Part shown: in pieces, positions 6,947-17,542 of the stretch
Layout: each line of letters begins with the position of its first letter
Position numbering within the stretch: position 1 is the stretch's first letter
Source of the DNA: Arthrobacter sp. CJ23
GTDB lineage: Bacteria > Actinomycetota > Actinomycetes > Actinomycetales > Micrococcaceae
Direction of reading: 5' to 3'
Assembly (NCBI RefSeq): GCF_024741795.1
Contig: NZ_CP102950.1
Coordinates: forward strand, 4,278,001 to 4,342,000
DNA length: 64,000 nt
Program-made: the position numbers and the translations under genes
The notes under the pieces: model-generated
What the model was told of the DNA's origin: nothing
The model's database searches: none
Seen by the model: only the letters and a program-made list of their open reading frames with translations

Positions 6947-9900
6947 TCAGCGCAGCACGATGTCCACGGGGTTCGCCTCGGAGCGCCATTCACCGGGGAC
7001 GCCCGGGCCGCCGATCACCGGGGCCGTGAGCACGCCGGAGCGGTTGGTCCGCTTGTCGCGCAGGATCTCGGTCACTGAGCCCAGGTGCCGGGAAAGGTCG
7101 ATGACGTTCTCCGGTGCGGCCAGGAGCAGCTGGAAGCCGAATTCGTGCAGCGCCTTGATGCCGGCACCGGCGAATTCCTCGGAGGCCAGGACGAAGGCCT
7201 CGTCCATCATGACCGTGCCGTAGGTGGTGAAGCCCTGCTCGGCGATGCCCAGCTGGTAGCTCAGCGCCGCGGCCATGATGAAGGCCGTGAAGCGCTGCCG
7301 CTCGCCTCCGGACATGGAGCCGGTGTCCGCGTGCATGAAGACGTCGGCCTTCTTGCCGCCCTTCTTGCCCTGCGCCGCTCCCGCGGCGGAGCGGTGTTCC
7401 TTGCACTGGATGAACAGGTGCCCTCGCACGTCCAGCACTTCAGCGCGCCAGCGCCGGTCCTCCGGGGCATGCGAGCCCAGGCGCTTGACCAGGGTTTCCA
7501 GCGACTTGTAGCGGGCGGTGAGCTCGGCGTCGTCGTCCGTTTCGGTGGCGGACGTGCCGGCGGCACGCGTTGGGCGCGTGTGGCGCGCCTTCAGGGCGTT
7601 GTGGATGGCGTCCTTGAACTGCTTGGCCGTGGCCGGCAGCGTCTGCTTGATGTCCAGTTCCAGGAAGCTGCCCTCGTGGAAGTTGACCTCGGACAGGATG
7701 CCGTTAAGCGGCAGGATGCGGCTGGTGATGGTGCGGCGTTCTTCGTCCAGCAGGTGCAGCAGCGTGCTGAACGATTCGTGCGTGCGCTGGTTGAAGAACA
7801 GCCGGAACTCGGCCTCCTGCGCGGGCAGTCCGTCGCTGACGATGGCGTGGTAGCGGGCCTCGAATTCCCCCGCGGCGCCGATCGAGGTGCCATGGTCCGC
7901 ACTGATGGCGGTGCCCCAGTCGCGGACGAAGCCCTCGAACATGCGGGTGAGCCGCTCGGCGGTCGCCTGCCCGCGGGATTCGGCGGCGTGCAGTTCGCCC
8001 AGGAGCCTGCCGCGGACCTCCACGGCGAGGGTATCGAGCTCGTGCAGTTCGGCGAGCTCGGTGAAGCCGGCGAAGTACGGTTCCAGCGCCGTGACGGTGG
8101 AGCCCGACGGCGGTGCTTGCTCCAGGCGGAGCCGTGCGGCTTCCAGCAGGGTGTCCGCGGTGGTCATCTGCTGGTCCAGGGCCTTGTATTCGCTTTGCAG
8201 CACGGCCGCGGCGCCTGTGGAGGACTGGTGCTTTTCGCGTACGGCCTCGATGTTGGCACGCAGCGGCTCCAGGTCGGCCTGGGCGGCGAGGGCATCGGTG
8301 AGGCGCTGTTCGATCCTGCCCAGTTCCTCGGCCGCAACGTTGGCCGAGACCTGCTCCCAGGGGCGCTCGTCCTCGGCCACGCGGCGCAGGGCCTCGAGCT
8401 GGCGGGCCATGCCCTGGTGCGAATCCTCGCGGCTTTGGGCCAGTTCCGCGGCCTTGATCAGCTCGTTCTCGAGCTCGCCCACGCGGGCGGCCACGAGTTC
8501 CAGCTTGGAGGCGTTGTCGAAGCCCAGGACGTAGTCCTGGCGGCCGGTGAAGCGGTCGTCTTTCTCCACGGTGTGGCGGTTGCGCTTGACCACGCCGCCC
8601 AGGCTCAGGCCCTTGTCCAGCGCGGCGAGTTCGTCCGGGTTTTCCACACAGGGGAAGGCGAAGTCCAGGGCGATCCGTTCGCGGATCCACTCGCCGGCGT
8701 CGGCGTTTGCCCCAGAGGTGAGGATGCTCAACTTGCCCAGCAGCTCGCCGTCGGACGCGTCCTGCACGGCCAGCGCCCCGCCGGCCAGCGGCTTGGACAC
8801 GTCCACCGCGCGCAGCGAGCCGCGGACGGTGTTGTCGTTGAGGTAGCGGGTGACCGCCGCGAAGTGCTCGCCGGGGACCAGCAAGGTGGTGGCGAGGTTC
8901 CGCAGGGCGCGCTCGGCGGCCGGACGCCACCGCTCCTCCCCCTCGGCGAGATCGATCAGCTCGCCTCCGAACGGCATGCGTTCTTCCGGGATGCCGGTGG
9001 CGGCCGCGATGGTGGCGCGGTTTTCAATGCTCGACGGCGGCAGCAGGGACTTGCGCGTCTTGAGCGACACCAGTTCCTGCCCGGCCGCGGCCAGCTCGCG
9101 CTTCAGCGTCGCGTGGGCGTCGAAGGCCTCGAAGCGGAGTTCCTTCAGGGCCTCCGTGTCGCCCTGGAGTTCGGCGGAGCGGGCCGCCGCCTGCTCCTGG
9201 GCCTGCTCCCAGCCTTCGGCAGACCATTCGAGGTCCAGCCCGGCGTCGGCCAGGGCCTTGCGGGCGGAATCCTCCACCTGCTGGCGGAGCTTCAGCCCCA
9301 CCCGGGCATTCTCGAGCGACTGTTCGATCGCGGAAATCGCGTTGCCGCCGCGGTTGTTGTAGTCCGATTCGAGCCCGCGCAGTTCCTTGGCCAGGGCGTC
9401 GCGGACCGTGCGTTCGGCGGCGAGCTCCTGGGCCTTGGCCTGGGCCAGCTCCTTGAACCGGGCCAGCGTCTTGGCGTGCACGGTGACGGCGAGCTGCTGC
9501 TTGTAGGCATCGAATTCGCCGCCGGCCAGCTCCCGGAGGCGGTTGGCATCCAGCAACGCCTGGGCGTAGTCCTTGTTCAGCCCCGGCACGGGCGCCAGCT
9601 GGTCGCGCTGCTGCCGCACGTCCTCCAGCCGCTGCCGGATGGACATGAGGTTGCTGAATTCCTCCACCACATCGTCCGCCGCGACGAGCGTGGCCGGGGC
9701 GTCCAGCACCTGGTCGCGGAAGAAGGTGTTGACGCTGCCGCCCAGGCCCTTGCCGGCCTGGATGACGCGCAGCAGGGGCAGCGCCTGGTCCGAGTTGATG
9801 CCCAGGAGCCGGCGGAACCGCTCCGCAAACGACTTGTGGACATCGAACACCTGGGCATCCGGGAAGATCGTTTCCAGGGAACCGCGGGTGAAGCGCTTCT

Positions 9901-10408
9901 GCGCGATGCCCTCGATGGCCGCCAGATCCAACGGCTTGCTGTCAATCAGGTAGAAGCGCCCGACGCTCGACTCCGTGCCGTTCTTGGGCAGGTCGAACAG
10001 GGCGGAAACCGTCACCTTGGTGCCTGCAGCGTTGTCGAACGTCAGCGCGACGGCGGACCAGGTGGCACCGGGGCGCTGGAAGGCACTGGCCGAGCCCTCG
10101 CCCACGGCCTTGTCGCCCACCTTGCCGCGCATGTACGTGAACGTGGTCCTCTTGTCCTCCACAGCCCCGCCTGCGCGCTGTCCGGCGGCCTCGTTGGAGC
10201 GTGGACGGGCATCGAAGACACGCAGCATGGCGTCGAACAGCGTGGACTTCCCGACGCCGGAGTTGCCCGTCAGGAGGGTGCCGTTGCGGTCCACGTGCAT
10301 GGTGTGGGCGCCATGGAATGTGCCCCAGTTGACCACCTGCACCAGCGCCAACCGCATCTGGCCGGGGTTCGTCAGCTCGCCGATCGGGAGCATGGTTGCG
10401 ATGGTCAC
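6947..10408 (-). CDS. jetC: JetC/MksF-MukB-like SMC ATPase of a Wadjet-type condensin
   Basis: An 1153-aa MukB-like SMC ATPase. Walker [10 protein letters not shown] is at residues 48-56, the ABC signature [10 protein letters not shown] at about 1031-1040 and Walker B VMMDEAF at about 1066. The centre is long, charged and rich in A, E, L, Q and R, as expected for coiled coil arms. The family forms loop-extruding complexes with a kleisin (JetA) and a KITE-like protein (JetB) that recognise circular plasmids. The GTG start overlaps the jetB stop by 4 nt; ATG five codons later is an alternative. The downstream position normally held by the nuclease gene jetD is occupied by a palindrome and a convergent tetR gene. 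Confidence 0.9.
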   Translation of the reverse strand: MTIATMLPIGELTNPGQMRLALVQVVNWGTFHGAHTMHVDRNGTLLTGNSGVGKSTLFDAMLRVFDARPRSNEAAGQRAGGAVEDKRTTFTYMRGKVGDKAVGEGSASAFQRPGATWSAVALTFDNAAGTKVTVSALFDLPKNGTESSVGRFYLIDSKPLDLAAIEGIAQKRFTRGSLETIFPDAQVFDVHKSFAERFRRLLGINSDQALPLLRVIQAGKGLGGSVNTFFRDQVLDAPATLVAADDVVEEFSNLMSIRQRLEDVRQQRDQLAPVPGLNKDYAQALLDANRLRELAGGEFDAYKQQLAVTVHAKTLARFKELAQAKAQELAAERTVRDALAKELRGLESDYNNRGGNAISAIEQSLENARVGLKLRQQVEDSARKALADAGLDLEWSAEGWEQAQEQAAARSAELQGDTEALKELRFEAFDAHATLKRELAAAGQELVSLKTRKSLLPPSSIENRATIAAATGIPEERMPFGGELIDLAEGEERWRPAAERALRNLATTLLVPGEHFAAVTRYLNDNTVRGSLRAVDVSKPLAGGALAVQDASDGELLGKLSILTSGANADAGEWIRERIALDFAFPCVENPDELAALDKGLSLGGVVKRNRHTVEKDDRFTGRQDYVLGFDNASKLELVAARVGELENELIKAAELAQSREDSHQGMARQLEALRRVAEDERPWEQVSANVAAEELGRIEQRLTDALAAQADLEPLRANIEAVREKHQSSTGAAAVLQSEYKALDQQMTTADTLLEAARLRLEQAPPSGSTVTALEPYFAGFTELAELHELDTLAVEVRGRLLGELHAAESRGQATAERLTRMFEGFVRDWGTAISADHGTSIGAAGEFEARYHAIVSDGLPAQEAEFRLFFNQRTHESFSTLLHLLDEERRTITSRILPLNGILSEVNFHEGSFLELDIKQTLPATAKQFKDAIHNALKARHTRPTRAAGTSATETDDDAELTARYKSLETLVKRLGSHAPEDRRWRAEVLDVRGHLFIQCKEHRSAAGAAQGKKGGKKADVFMHADTGSMSGGERQRFTAFIMAAALSYQLGIAEQGFTTYGTVMMDEAFVLASEEFAGAGIKALHEFGFQLLLAAPENVIDLSRHLGSVTEILRDKRTNRSGVLTAPVIGGPGVPGEWRSEANPVDIVLR

Positions 10409-11538
10409 TTGGTGATCCCTTCTGCGTGGTCGCCTTCCGCAGCGGCATCGGACACATGCTCTGCATGCTCGCTCGTTCCTCGCTTAGACGCATGCTGCCG
10501 CATGTCCCCGTCGCCGCCGCTGTGGCCGGGCGCCGCAGGTTCGCCGAGCCGCGAGGACGCCGGTGCCGCCCAGGGAGTGGCATCCAAGGCACTGGCCGAG
10601 GGACCCGACGCGAGCTTGCGAGCGTTGGGTAGGCCACTGCCGCTGTCGGAGCCGGACGGCTCGCTGCTTGCAGCAGAGCCGTCCGGCGGAGGGGCGGGGG
10701 CGGCATCGCCATCGTCGTTGGGTGCGTCGCCGTCACCCTCGTCGTCCTCCGCGGATTCGTCCGAGTCGGCGAGCTCGAGCAGCGGCTCGGTGCCTGTTTC
10801 GTCGGCTGCTACTGCCACCAAGGCTTCTATTTGGGCGGGGATGTCGCCGATGTTTTCGAAGGGGAGGGCCAGGGGGAGGGCGTTGGAGATCGTGTAGGTA
10901 TCGTCCAAGGGGGTGGCCAGGAGGAGTTGGCGGGCTTGGAGTTTGGTGATGGTGCGGGTGACTACGTCGGCGTCGCGCAGGGCGTCCTGTTGGCCGGCGG
11001 GCTGGTAGTGCGCCACGAGATCGGCGATTTCCTCGCGCGTGATGGTGGGGTCCGTGTTCGCCGTGACATGGCGGTCCAGCAGGAGGCGCAGGCGCAGAAG
11101 CACGATGGTTTCGACTCGGCTCAGGGCACGCTGCTGGCGCAGGATGCTGGAACGGCTGCTGCCGCCGATAGCGTCCGGGTCCACCGGGCGGAGCACCGCG
11201 ATCTTGCGCTCGTGGTCCAGCTGCAGGGTCAGGAACAGTTCGGAGAGCCGGCTGCGCAGGATGAGCTGGCTGTCCAGAAGGGTTGTCCACAGTTTCTCGT
11301 CGCGGCCGCCGTCCACATACGGGCCCTTGAGCAGCTTCACGAGGGCCTGGCGGACCTTCATCGGGAGGACTCCGGTGTCGCCCGGGAACAGGGCCGCGCC
11401 GTCAACAAAGGTGTCCCGGGGCCTGACCCGGAAGGGGTCCGCAGGCGGAGCGGCAGGCTCCGCGACGAACGTCGCATCCGCGGCGGCGTCCGCCGCCTCC
11501 GGGGCCGCCGTCGTCGTCGTTTCTTCAGTCATGGTCAA
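10405..11538 (-). CDS. jetB: JetB/MksE-like protein (DUF4194) with long C-terminal extension
   Basis: A 377-aa DUF4194 protein, the MukE/KITE-like subunit of the Jet complex. The conserved part runs from about residue 45 ([19 protein letters not shown]) to about 255 with winged-helix-like segments. The remaining ~120 residues are acidic and then Ser/Pro/Gly/Ala-rich low complexity, which is longer than I expect for the family. Part of that tail ([14 protein letters not shown]) derives from a locally self-complementary DNA stretch around 10450-10505. The start is TTG at 11536-11538 with an ATG two codons later; it overlaps jetA by 4 nt. Confidence 0.87.
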   Translation of the reverse strand: MTMTEETTTTAAPEAADAAADATFVAEPAAPPADPFRVRPRDTFVDGAALFPGDTGVLPMKVRQALVKLLKGPYVDGGRDEKLWTTLLDSQLILRSRLSELFLTLQLDHERKIAVLRPVDPDAIGGSSRSSILRQQRALSRVETIVLLRLRLLLDRHVTANTDPTITREEIADLVAHYQPAGQQDALRDADVVTRTITKLQARQLLLATPLDDTYTISNALPLALPFENIGDIPAQIEALVAVAADETGTEPLLELADSDESAEDDEGDGDAPNDDGDAAPAPPPDGSAASSEPSGSDSGSGLPNARKLASGPSASALDATPWAAPASSRLGEPAAPGHSGGDGDMRQHASKRGTSEHAEHVSDAAAEGDHAEGITK

Positions 11539-12983
11539 TCCCTATCCAGCGTGACAACAGGCAGGTACGCGGTGCGTGTGCTGCCGTCGATTTGTTCGAA
11601 GTCGAGGTGTTCCCAGGCTGCCCGGTCAAAGGCGGCGCCGGTGTGCAGGGCCAAGGAGAGCAGGGTCCGCACGGAGTTGATGTGGCGTTCTTCGGCGGGA
11701 AGGTTTTCCCACGCCTCGCCCAGGGTGGCGGAACCCGCCATGGCGGCACGGACGACGTCGGGCCTTGCCTTCGCGGTGCGCTGCGAGCGCACGCGGTCCG
11801 AGTCGCTGAAGGCGATGGGATCGGCGAGCCGTGGCGGGGCGGCGAACTCGTCCGGGTCGAAGAGCTTGACCATGGAGAGCGATTCGAAGCCTGCGTTGAA
11901 CAGGACCGGGCCGGGAACCAGGCCGGGGCGGTCGCGTTCGTAGGGCATGGCGCGGATAGCCTGTTCGGCTTCGCCGAGGACCTTGCGCAGGCTGACGGAC
12001 TGCCGGACGTCGTCGCTCTGGATGTAGGTGTTCAGGCTTTCGGAGAGCTTGCCGTAGATGCGCTGGATGTGGCCGTGCTGGGTGCGCAGTTCGGCCACGA
12101 GGTTCTTGAGGGTTTCGCGGTCCTCGTGGCTGAGCTCGTCGGCGAACTGCCGGCTCAGGACCTCGCCGATGGCCGAACGGAAGCGCAGCTGCTGCTGCGG
12201 GTCCTCAAGGAAGGCCGTGAACGAGCGGAACGTGCGGCCTTCCGGGCTCTGGCGCAGCCGCTTGTCGGCCTCCAGGACCTGGGCCATCGTGGCACCCTTG
12301 CTGAGCGATTCCTCGATGATCTGGTTGCGGAGTTCGCCCACCAGCTCCTCGATGCGGTCGCGCATCTTCTTGTAGTCCGCGGGCAGGCTGGCGGCGAGAT
12401 CCAGGATGTTCCCGGCGGCCTCCACGGCTTCTTCGTCGTCCAGCAGGCCGTCGAATTCGCCGGAGCTGATGTCCTCGATGAGCTGCTGGCGCTCCTCGAT
12501 TTCGTCCTCGAGGGCTTCCAGCCGGGCGCTCTGGTCCGGGTTGGTCTCGTTGGCAAGCTTCTCGACGTCGCCCAACAGTGTGCCCAGGCGGGAGCCGTTC
12601 AGGGTGGAGCGTTCGCTCGAAAGGCTGTCCAGGAAGGCGAGCACGCGGGCCGCGGCCTCCGTGGCCTCGTACACAATCTGCCCCGACTGGTTGCGCCGCG
12701 TCAGGAACTGACGCCGGGTCCACTCGTCGGCGAAGGCCTTGCCGTTCGCCTGCCCGCCGAGCCCCGGTTCCTCGCGGCGGAGCTGCTCCAGGAAGGCGTC
12801 GACGTCGGCGTGGAACTCTTCGAGGGGAAGCTGCGGGCGGGTGCGGGTAAAGGATGCCTGCAGGACCGCGATGACCCACGGGGCCGAGCGCGTGAGGGCC
12901 CAAGCGGGGCCCTTGGTGAGTACTTCGAGCTCGCGCAGCCGGGCGCTGATGGCATCGGCTGACGACATTGCTGAACGGGACAC
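11535..12983 (-). CDS. jetA: JetA/MksB-like kleisin (DUF3375)
   Basis: A DUF3375 protein of about 482 residues, the MukF-like kleisin that would bridge the SMC heads and bind JetB. Recognisable segments include [16 protein letters not shown] at the start, a helical middle portion with [17 protein letters not shown], and the C-terminal [18 protein letters not shown] favour GTG at 12981-12983 because AAGGAG lies 5 nt upstream; the frame stays open to GTG 13004. It is the first gene of the three-gene leftward operon jetA-jetB-jetC. Confidence 0.88.
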   Translation of the reverse strand: MSRSAMSSADAISARLRELEVLTKGPAWALTRSAPWVIAVLQASFTRTRPQLPLEEFHADVDAFLEQLRREEPGLGGQANGKAFADEWTRRQFLTRRNQSGQIVYEATEAAARVLAFLDSLSSERSTLNGSRLGTLLGDVEKLANETNPDQSARLEALEDEIEERQQLIEDISSGEFDGLLDDEEAVEAAGNILDLAASLPADYKKMRDRIEELVGELRNQIIEESLSKGATMAQVLEADKRLRQSPEGRTFRSFTAFLEDPQQQLRFRSAIGEVLSRQFADELSHEDRETLKNLVAELRTQHGHIQRIYGKLSESLNTYIQSDDVRQSVSLRKVLGEAEQAIRAMPYERDRPGLVPGPVLFNAGFESLSMVKLFDPDEFAAPPRLADPIAFSDSDRVRSQRTAKARPDVVRAAMAGSATLGEAWENLPAEERHINSVRTLLSLALHTGAAFDRAAWEHLDFEQIDGSTRTAYLPVVTLDRD

Positions 12984-13230
12984 TTTCTCTCCTTCAGCTG
13001 CCACGGAACCATGGGACAGCGAAAACTGCCCCGTACAAGGTTAACGCAGGGTGCCGCCGCGGCCGCCGTGGCCGTTCCGTGACCTACCTCCGCGTAGGGT
13101 TTCGATCCCGTATCAACAATGTCACGGCGCGTTTTCACGCTGGCCGCGCAGCCGCCGTCGCCCTAATGTCCTTATTAAACGACGTCGCCCTCTGCCACGT
13201 CGGCCCGGGCAATGTTGCGAAGGGGGAACC

Positions 13231-13527
13231 ATGCAGCTTGATTTCACGGCGCTGGAAACAGCCACGTACGTATTTTTCGGAACGCTGGTATTTGCACTGA
13301 TTCTGGTCTTGTTCATCACCGCGGCCGCGCTGGCCACGCTCATCCTGATCGGCGCCGGCGGCCTGGTCTGGTACCTCATCAAGGCTGTGCTGGGCGGACT
13401 GGTCCACGGCATCAATTTCGCGTGGGACCGCATGGTCCACCACGCCGGGCAGGTTGAACTGCCGGGCGAGCTCCAGCCGTCCCCTAGCACGGGTAGCTAC
13501 TCGCGGGTAGCATTGAGGGACAGCTGA
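13231..13527 (+). CDS. Small membrane protein, unknown function
   Basis: A 98-aa protein with one long or two adjacent hydrophobic segments (residues about 10-55, including LVFALILVLFITAAALATL) followed by a short soluble tail. ATG 13231 is preceded by AGGGGGA at 6-7 nt spacing. The open frame extends upstream, but that part is Arg/Pro-rich and has no better start. It reads divergently from the jet operon and precedes an acyl-CoA dehydrogenase gene by 62 nt. I do not recognise the family. Confidence 0.7.
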   Translation: MQLDFTALETATYVFFGTLVFALILVLFITAAALATLILIGAGGLVWYLIKAVLGGLVHGINFAWDRMVHHAGQVELPGELQPSPSTGSYSRVALRDS

Positions 13528-13589
13528 AGGGTTCCCACCCAAGGCGGACCCTGGGCCCAAACCGGCACGTCCGGTAGAGGAGTTCACCC

Positions 13590-15563
13590 ATGACTTCCGC
13601 CACTGACCGCCAAGCCACCGACCACACGGCCACACGCGTCGAGGCCACCGCCGAGCAGGCCCGCGCCATTGCCGAGGCCGCCCGCGAAACCGAGTGGAAC
13701 CGTCCCAGCTTTGCCAAGGGCCTGTACCTGGGCGACTTCGATCTGGGGCTGATCCACCCGTGGCCGCAGGCCAGGGCCGACGACGTGGAGCGGGGCGAGG
13801 CGTTCATGGCCCGGCTCCGGGACTTCTGCGAGACGATGTCCGGGCGCGTGATCGAGCGCGACTCCAAGATCCCGGACGAATACCTTGCAGGCCTGACCAA
13901 GCTGGGAGTCTTCGGCATGAAGATCCCCCGCGAATACGGCGGCCTGGGCCTGTCCCTGGTGTACTACGGCCGGGCGCTGGCGCTGCTGGGCTCCGTCCAT
14001 TCGAGCCTCGGGGCCCTGATTTCGGCGCACCAGTCCATCGGTGTCCCCGAGCCGGTGAAGGTCTTCGGCACCCCGGAGCAGAAGCAGGAGTACCTTCCGC
14101 GCTGCGCCGCCGGCGCCATCACCGCGTTCCTGTTGACCGAGCCGGACGTCGGCAGCGACCCCGCCCGGATGGGCTGCACCGCTGTGCCATCCGACGACGG
14201 CGGGTCCTACGTTTTGGACGGCGTGAAGCTGTGGACCACCAACGGGGTGATCGCCGAACTCGTGGTGGTCATGGCGGTGGTCCCCCGGCACACCGGCCCG
14301 GACGGCATCCCCCAGAAGGGCGGCATCACCGCGTTCGTGGTGGAAATGGACTCCCCCGGCATCACCGTGGAGAACCGCAACGCCTTCATGGGCCTGCGCG
14401 GCATCGAGAACGGCGTGACCCGCTTCCACCAGGTCCGGGTCCCCGCCGCGAACCGGCTCGGCAGGGAAGGCCAGGGCCTCAAGATCGCCCTCACCACGCT
14501 CAACACCGGGCGCCTCTCCCTCCCGGCCTTGTGCGTGGCTTCCGGCAAGTGGAGCCTCAAGATCGCCCGCGAGTGGTCCAACGCCCGCACGCAGTGGGGC
14601 CGGCCGGTGGGCAAGCACGAGGCCGTGGGCAAGAAGATCGCGTTCATCGCCGCCACCACCTTTGCCCTGGAGGCCGTCTTCGAACTGGCGGCCGAAATGG
14701 CCGACGCCGGGCAGAAGGACGTGCGCATCGAGGCCGCCCTCGCCAAGCTCTGGGCCACGGAGCTGAGCCACAAGGTGGCCGACGAACTGGTGCAGATCCG
14801 CGGCGGCCGGGGCTTCGAGACGGCGGAATCGCTGGAGGCTCGCGGCGAACGGGCGGTGGCCGCCGAGCAACAGCTGCGCGACATCCGGATCAACCGGATC
14901 TTCGAGGGCTCGAGCGAAATCATGAAGCTCCTGATTGCCCGCGAGGCCGTGGACGCCCACCTCGCGGCAGCGGGCGACCTCGCTTCAGTGGACGCGAGCC
15001 TGCAGGACAAGGCCCGCGCCGCCGTCGGGGCCTCCGGCTTCTACGCGAAGTGGCTGCCGAAACTCGTGGCCGGGGCGGGCATGGATCCGCGCTCGTACGG
15101 CGAGTTCGGGCGGCTGGGCAAGCAACTGCGGTTCGTGGAGCGTTCCTCGCGGCGGCTGGCCCGGCAGACGTTCTACGGCATGGGGCGCTGGCAGGCGAAG
15201 CTCGAGTACAAGCAGGCGTTCCTGGGCAGGATCGTGGACATCGGCGCGGAACTGTTCGCCATGGCGGCGTGCTGCTCACGGGCAGAGATGCTGCTGCGGA
15301 CCCAGCCCGCACACGGCGCCGCGGCCTTCGAACTCGCGGAGGCGTTCTGCGAGCAGGCCCGCGTGCGGGTGGACGAATACTTCGATCAGCTCTGGAGGAA
15401 CACCGACGACGCCGACCATGGGCTCTCATCCAAGGTGCTCGCCGGCGACTACACCTGGCTCGAGGCCGGCGTCCTGGACCAGTCCGAGGGCACCGGTCCA
15501 TGGATCGCCGACGCCTCCCCGGGGGCCTCGACGCGGGAGAACCTGCACCGCAAATACCGCTGA
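13590..15563 (+). CDS. Acyl-CoA dehydrogenase (long-chain type with C-terminal extension)
   Basis: A 657-aa FAD enzyme that would introduce the alpha-beta double bond in acyl-CoA during beta-oxidation. The N-terminal and middle domains include IPREYGGLGLSLVYYGRALA, then AFLLTEPDVGSDPARM. The catalytic glutamate is in RIFEGSSEIMK near residue 439, with the flavin-binding QIRGGRGFETAE before it. About 190 further residues follow, as in very-long-chain dehydrogenases and their bacterial relatives. The N-terminal ~25 residues are poorly conserved. A GAGG ribosome binding site precedes ATG. It is transcribed alone and converges on the next gene. Confidence 0.92.
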   Translation: MTSATDRQATDHTATRVEATAEQARAIAEAARETEWNRPSFAKGLYLGDFDLGLIHPWPQARADDVERGEAFMARLRDFCETMSGRVIERDSKIPDEYLAGLTKLGVFGMKIPREYGGLGLSLVYYGRALALLGSVHSSLGALISAHQSIGVPEPVKVFGTPEQKQEYLPRCAAGAITAFLLTEPDVGSDPARMGCTAVPSDDGGSYVLDGVKLWTTNGVIAELVVVMAVVPRHTGPDGIPQKGGITAFVVEMDSPGITVENRNAFMGLRGIENGVTRFHQVRVPAANRLGREGQGLKIALTTLNTGRLSLPALCVASGKWSLKIAREWSNARTQWGRPVGKHEAVGKKIAFIAATTFALEAVFELAAEMADAGQKDVRIEAALAKLWATELSHKVADELVQIRGGRGFETAESLEARGERAVAAEQQLRDIRINRIFEGSSEIMKLLIAREAVDAHLAAAGDLASVDASLQDKARAAVGASGFYAKWLPKLVAGAGMDPRSYGEFGRLGKQLRFVERSSRRLARQTFYGMGRWQAKLEYKQAFLGRIVDIGAELFAMAACCSRAEMLLRTQPAHGAAAFELAEAFCEQARVRVDEYFDQLWRNTDDADHGLSSKVLAGDYTWLEAGVLDQSEGTGPWIADASPGASTRENLHRKYR

Positions 15564-15579
15564 TTCACGCCGCCGCGGG

Positions 15580-15984
15580 CTACCGGACCTCACCGTCAAG
15601 GTAGTACCAGCGCTGGGCTTCCCGCACGAAGCGGCTGACTTCGCGCTGGATGCCGCGCTGGCCGTCCGCCCTGAAGTGTGCCGCGAACTCGACGGTCCCC
15701 TTGTCATCGAGCGGCCCTCCGGAGGACGTTGCGAGGATGTCCAGGCGCCGCCATTCCGTGTCCGGGTCCAGCTCGAGCGAGGCCGGGCGCGTGCTGGCGT
15801 GCCAGGTGCGCAGGAGGTAACCGGCGTCGAGCACCACGAACGCGGCGTAGCGCGAACGCATGAGCTGCTCGGCCGTCGGCGCGTCGGCGTCGCCGCGGTG
15901 GAAGCGGCCGCAGCACTGCTCGTAGTGTTCGCCGGAGAGGCAGGGGCACATGCCGTTGCGGAGTCTGGAGAGGTCTGGCGTCAT
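15580..15984 (-). CDS. YchJ/UPF0225-family protein with SEC-C-like cysteine motif
   Basis: A 134-aa protein. The N-terminal CPCLSGEHYEQCCGRFH is the SEC-C zinc-binding motif, here with Leu where the usual sequence has Gly (CPCGSG). It is followed by the UPF0225 core with AEQLMRSRYAAFVVLDAGYLLRTWH. Function of the family is unknown. I used ATG 15982-15984; ATG 15996 is possible but has no ribosome binding site. The longer open frame upstream to 16179 looks non-coding. Confidence 0.87.
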   Translation of the reverse strand: MTPDLSRLRNGMCPCLSGEHYEQCCGRFHRGDADAPTAEQLMRSRYAAFVVLDAGYLLRTWHASTRPASLELDPDTEWRRLDILATSSGGPLDDKGTVEFAAHFRADGQRGIQREVSRFVREAQRWYYLDGEVR

Positions 15985-16189
15985 GGGGATCCCCATCTGT
16001 GGGCTGCGGGTGAGCTGGTTGTTGGTGAGAGCTAGGCAACAAATTTTGTCATGTGAGATAACAGCTTCGAAACAACCTCGGCGGATCGCGAATTGGCAGG
16101 TGATTCTGTCGGCCGTCGATCGTAGGCTGGGTAGACAAGCCGCTGGGTGAGCGGCGCTCACCTCACGAACGAGCAGCAACGGAGGCTAC

Positions 16190-17014
16190 GTGGAGGATCC
16201 GACAACGCTCGCCCTCAACCTGACTTTTCTCGGCACGCTCGGCGTGGCAGGCCTCATGTTCATGCTGCTGGGATTCCTGGTGGTGCTCACCTTGGTGATT
16301 GCAGGAATCGCCCGCTTGGTCTCCATCATCCTGCTGGCGATGGTGGGGGTCTTCCCCAAGCGTGACACGATGCCGATCGTGCACCTGCCGCCGACGCCAA
16401 CGTGGTTCCCTGAGGCGGACTCCGCGCCTGAAGCGGCGCTCCCGGAGGCTGTCCCGCCCGCGGCCGGCGAGCCGCTTGCTGCGGAGCCGGTGGTGGAACT
16501 CCCGACGGCGGCCGTCGCGGCGGCGGCCGTCGCGGCGGCGGCCTCCGCGGCGGCTGCCTCCGCGGCGGCTGCCTCCGCAGCGGTGCCGCTTGCTGCCGTG
16601 TCAGCACGGCCGCGCCGGAACTTCTTCAAGCCTGCCCAGTTCAGGGCCTGGGCCAAGCGCGCGGCCGCAACATTCTTCACCTCGCAAGGGAAACACCACC
16701 CGCTTGTCGCTGCCCTGACGCACGAGCCGCCGGTCCTGTCCGAAAAGTGGGCGGCCGCCGTCGCGCAGGCCGATGAACGTGCCGCCGCCCGTGCGAAAGC
16801 AGCCGAACTTCCCAAGATCGTGGTCACTGTCCGCGAGGTGGCGCCGAGCGAGGAGACTGAACCCCGGGACAAGCCCGTTCCGACGGAGAAGACATCCCAG
16901 GGCGCGCCCTCCAACGGCGGGACCCCGCAGGGCGGGGCCACCAAGAACTCGCCGCGGCAGCCTGTGCACGGCGGTTCGCTCACGTCCGCAGCAGGGGCCC
17001 GGCCGCGCACCTAG
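16190..17014 (+). CDS. Membrane-anchored protein with Ala-rich linker, unknown function
   Basis: A 274-aa protein starting at GTG 16190 with GGAGG 4 nt upstream. Two hydrophobic segments lie at about residues 10-55 (LGVAGLMFMLLGFLVVLTLVIAG-like), then a Pro/Glu/Ala stretch, five tandem AAVAA/AASAA pentapeptides (residues 107-131) and a hydrophilic C-terminus ending in a Pro/Ser/Gly/Lys-rich tail. The layout is that of a membrane anchor with extended linker. I do not recognise a domain. The gene converges on the flavin reductase gene 36 nt away. Confidence 0.75.
   Translation: MEDPTTLALNLTFLGTLGVAGLMFMLLGFLVVLTLVIAGIARLVSIILLAMVGVFPKRDTMPIVHLPPTPTWFPEADSAPEAALPEAVPPAAGEPLAAEPVVELPTAAVAAAAVAAAASAAAASAAAASAAVPLAAVSARPRRNFFKPAQFRAWAKRAAATFFTSQGKHHPLVAALTHEPPVLSEKWAAAVAQADERAAARAKAAELPKIVVTVREVAPSEETEPRDKPVPTEKTSQGAPSNGGTPQGGATKNSPRQPVHGGSLTSAAGARPRT
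16508..16582 (+). repeat. Five 15-nt tandem repeats in coding sequence
   Basis: Five in-frame 15-nt units, GCGGCCGTCGCGGCG twice then variants with TCC replacing GTC, encode alanine-rich pentapeptides. Unit number could vary among strains by slippage. Confidence 0.85.
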
Positions 17015-17050
17015 CTTCGCTTAGTAGCGACGGAGCCTGGGACGAGCGGC

Positions 17051-17542
17051 TTACGCCGCCAGTTGCCGGAACGCAGCCCCGTGGTAGACCAGCGGCTTGG
17101 AGCCGTGGTTGATGGCCGTGGACTTCACTTCGAGCACCACGATTGCGTGGTCACCGGCCGGGGTCTCGGAGACGATCTCGCATTCGAAGCCGAGCACCGC
17201 GCCGTCGATCAGCACGGCTCCCGTATCGCTCACGGAGGTGTCCAGCCCGGCAAAGCGGTCGCCCCGTTTGGAGGACAGCTGCAGGCAGGCGGCTTCCTGG
17301 CCCTCGGCCAGGACCGAGATGCCCAGGCGCGGTGCCTGGCGCAGCTTCGGCCACGTTGTAGAGGAGTTCTGCACGGCGAACATGACCAGCGGCGGGTCCA
17401 GCGAGACGCCCACGGTGAAGGAGGACGCCACCAGGGCTTCCGGGACGAAGTCCACCATGGCGCTGAAGGCCGCAACGCCGGAGGGGAATTGCGAGAACGC
17501 AGCCTTGATCGATGCGGATCCGTCCACGGTGGCCTGTGTCAT
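17051..17542 (-). CDS. Flavin reductase-like FMN-binding protein
   Basis: A 163-aa split-barrel flavin reductase domain protein, similar to the small components of two-component monooxygenases that supply reduced flavin. Family segments are FPSGVAAFSAMVDFVPEALV, ASSFTVGVSLDPPLVMFAV and LGISVLAEGQEAACLQLSSK, with the C-terminal HGSKPLVYHGAAFRQL. ATG 17540-17542 has GGAAAGGAAG about 6 nt upstream; the longer frame to 17800 lacks support. No partner oxygenase is adjacent. Confidence 0.87.
   Translation of the reverse strand: MTQATVDGSASIKAAFSQFPSGVAAFSAMVDFVPEALVASSFTVGVSLDPPLVMFAVQNSSTTWPKLRQAPRLGISVLAEGQEAACLQLSSKRGDRFAGLDTSVSDTGAVLIDGAVLGFECEIVSETPAGDHAIVVLEVKSTAINHGSKPLVYHGAAFRQLAA

Noticed and set aside
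7085..10897. 1270-residue open frame on the plus strand
   Set aside because: It is antisense to jetC and jetB, which have intact motifs and operon overlaps. The translation has no domain and arises from high GC at the third position.
16508..16582. Tandem repeat considered as CRISPR-like array
   Set aside because: Units are contiguous 15-mers without spacers and lie in frame in a gene.
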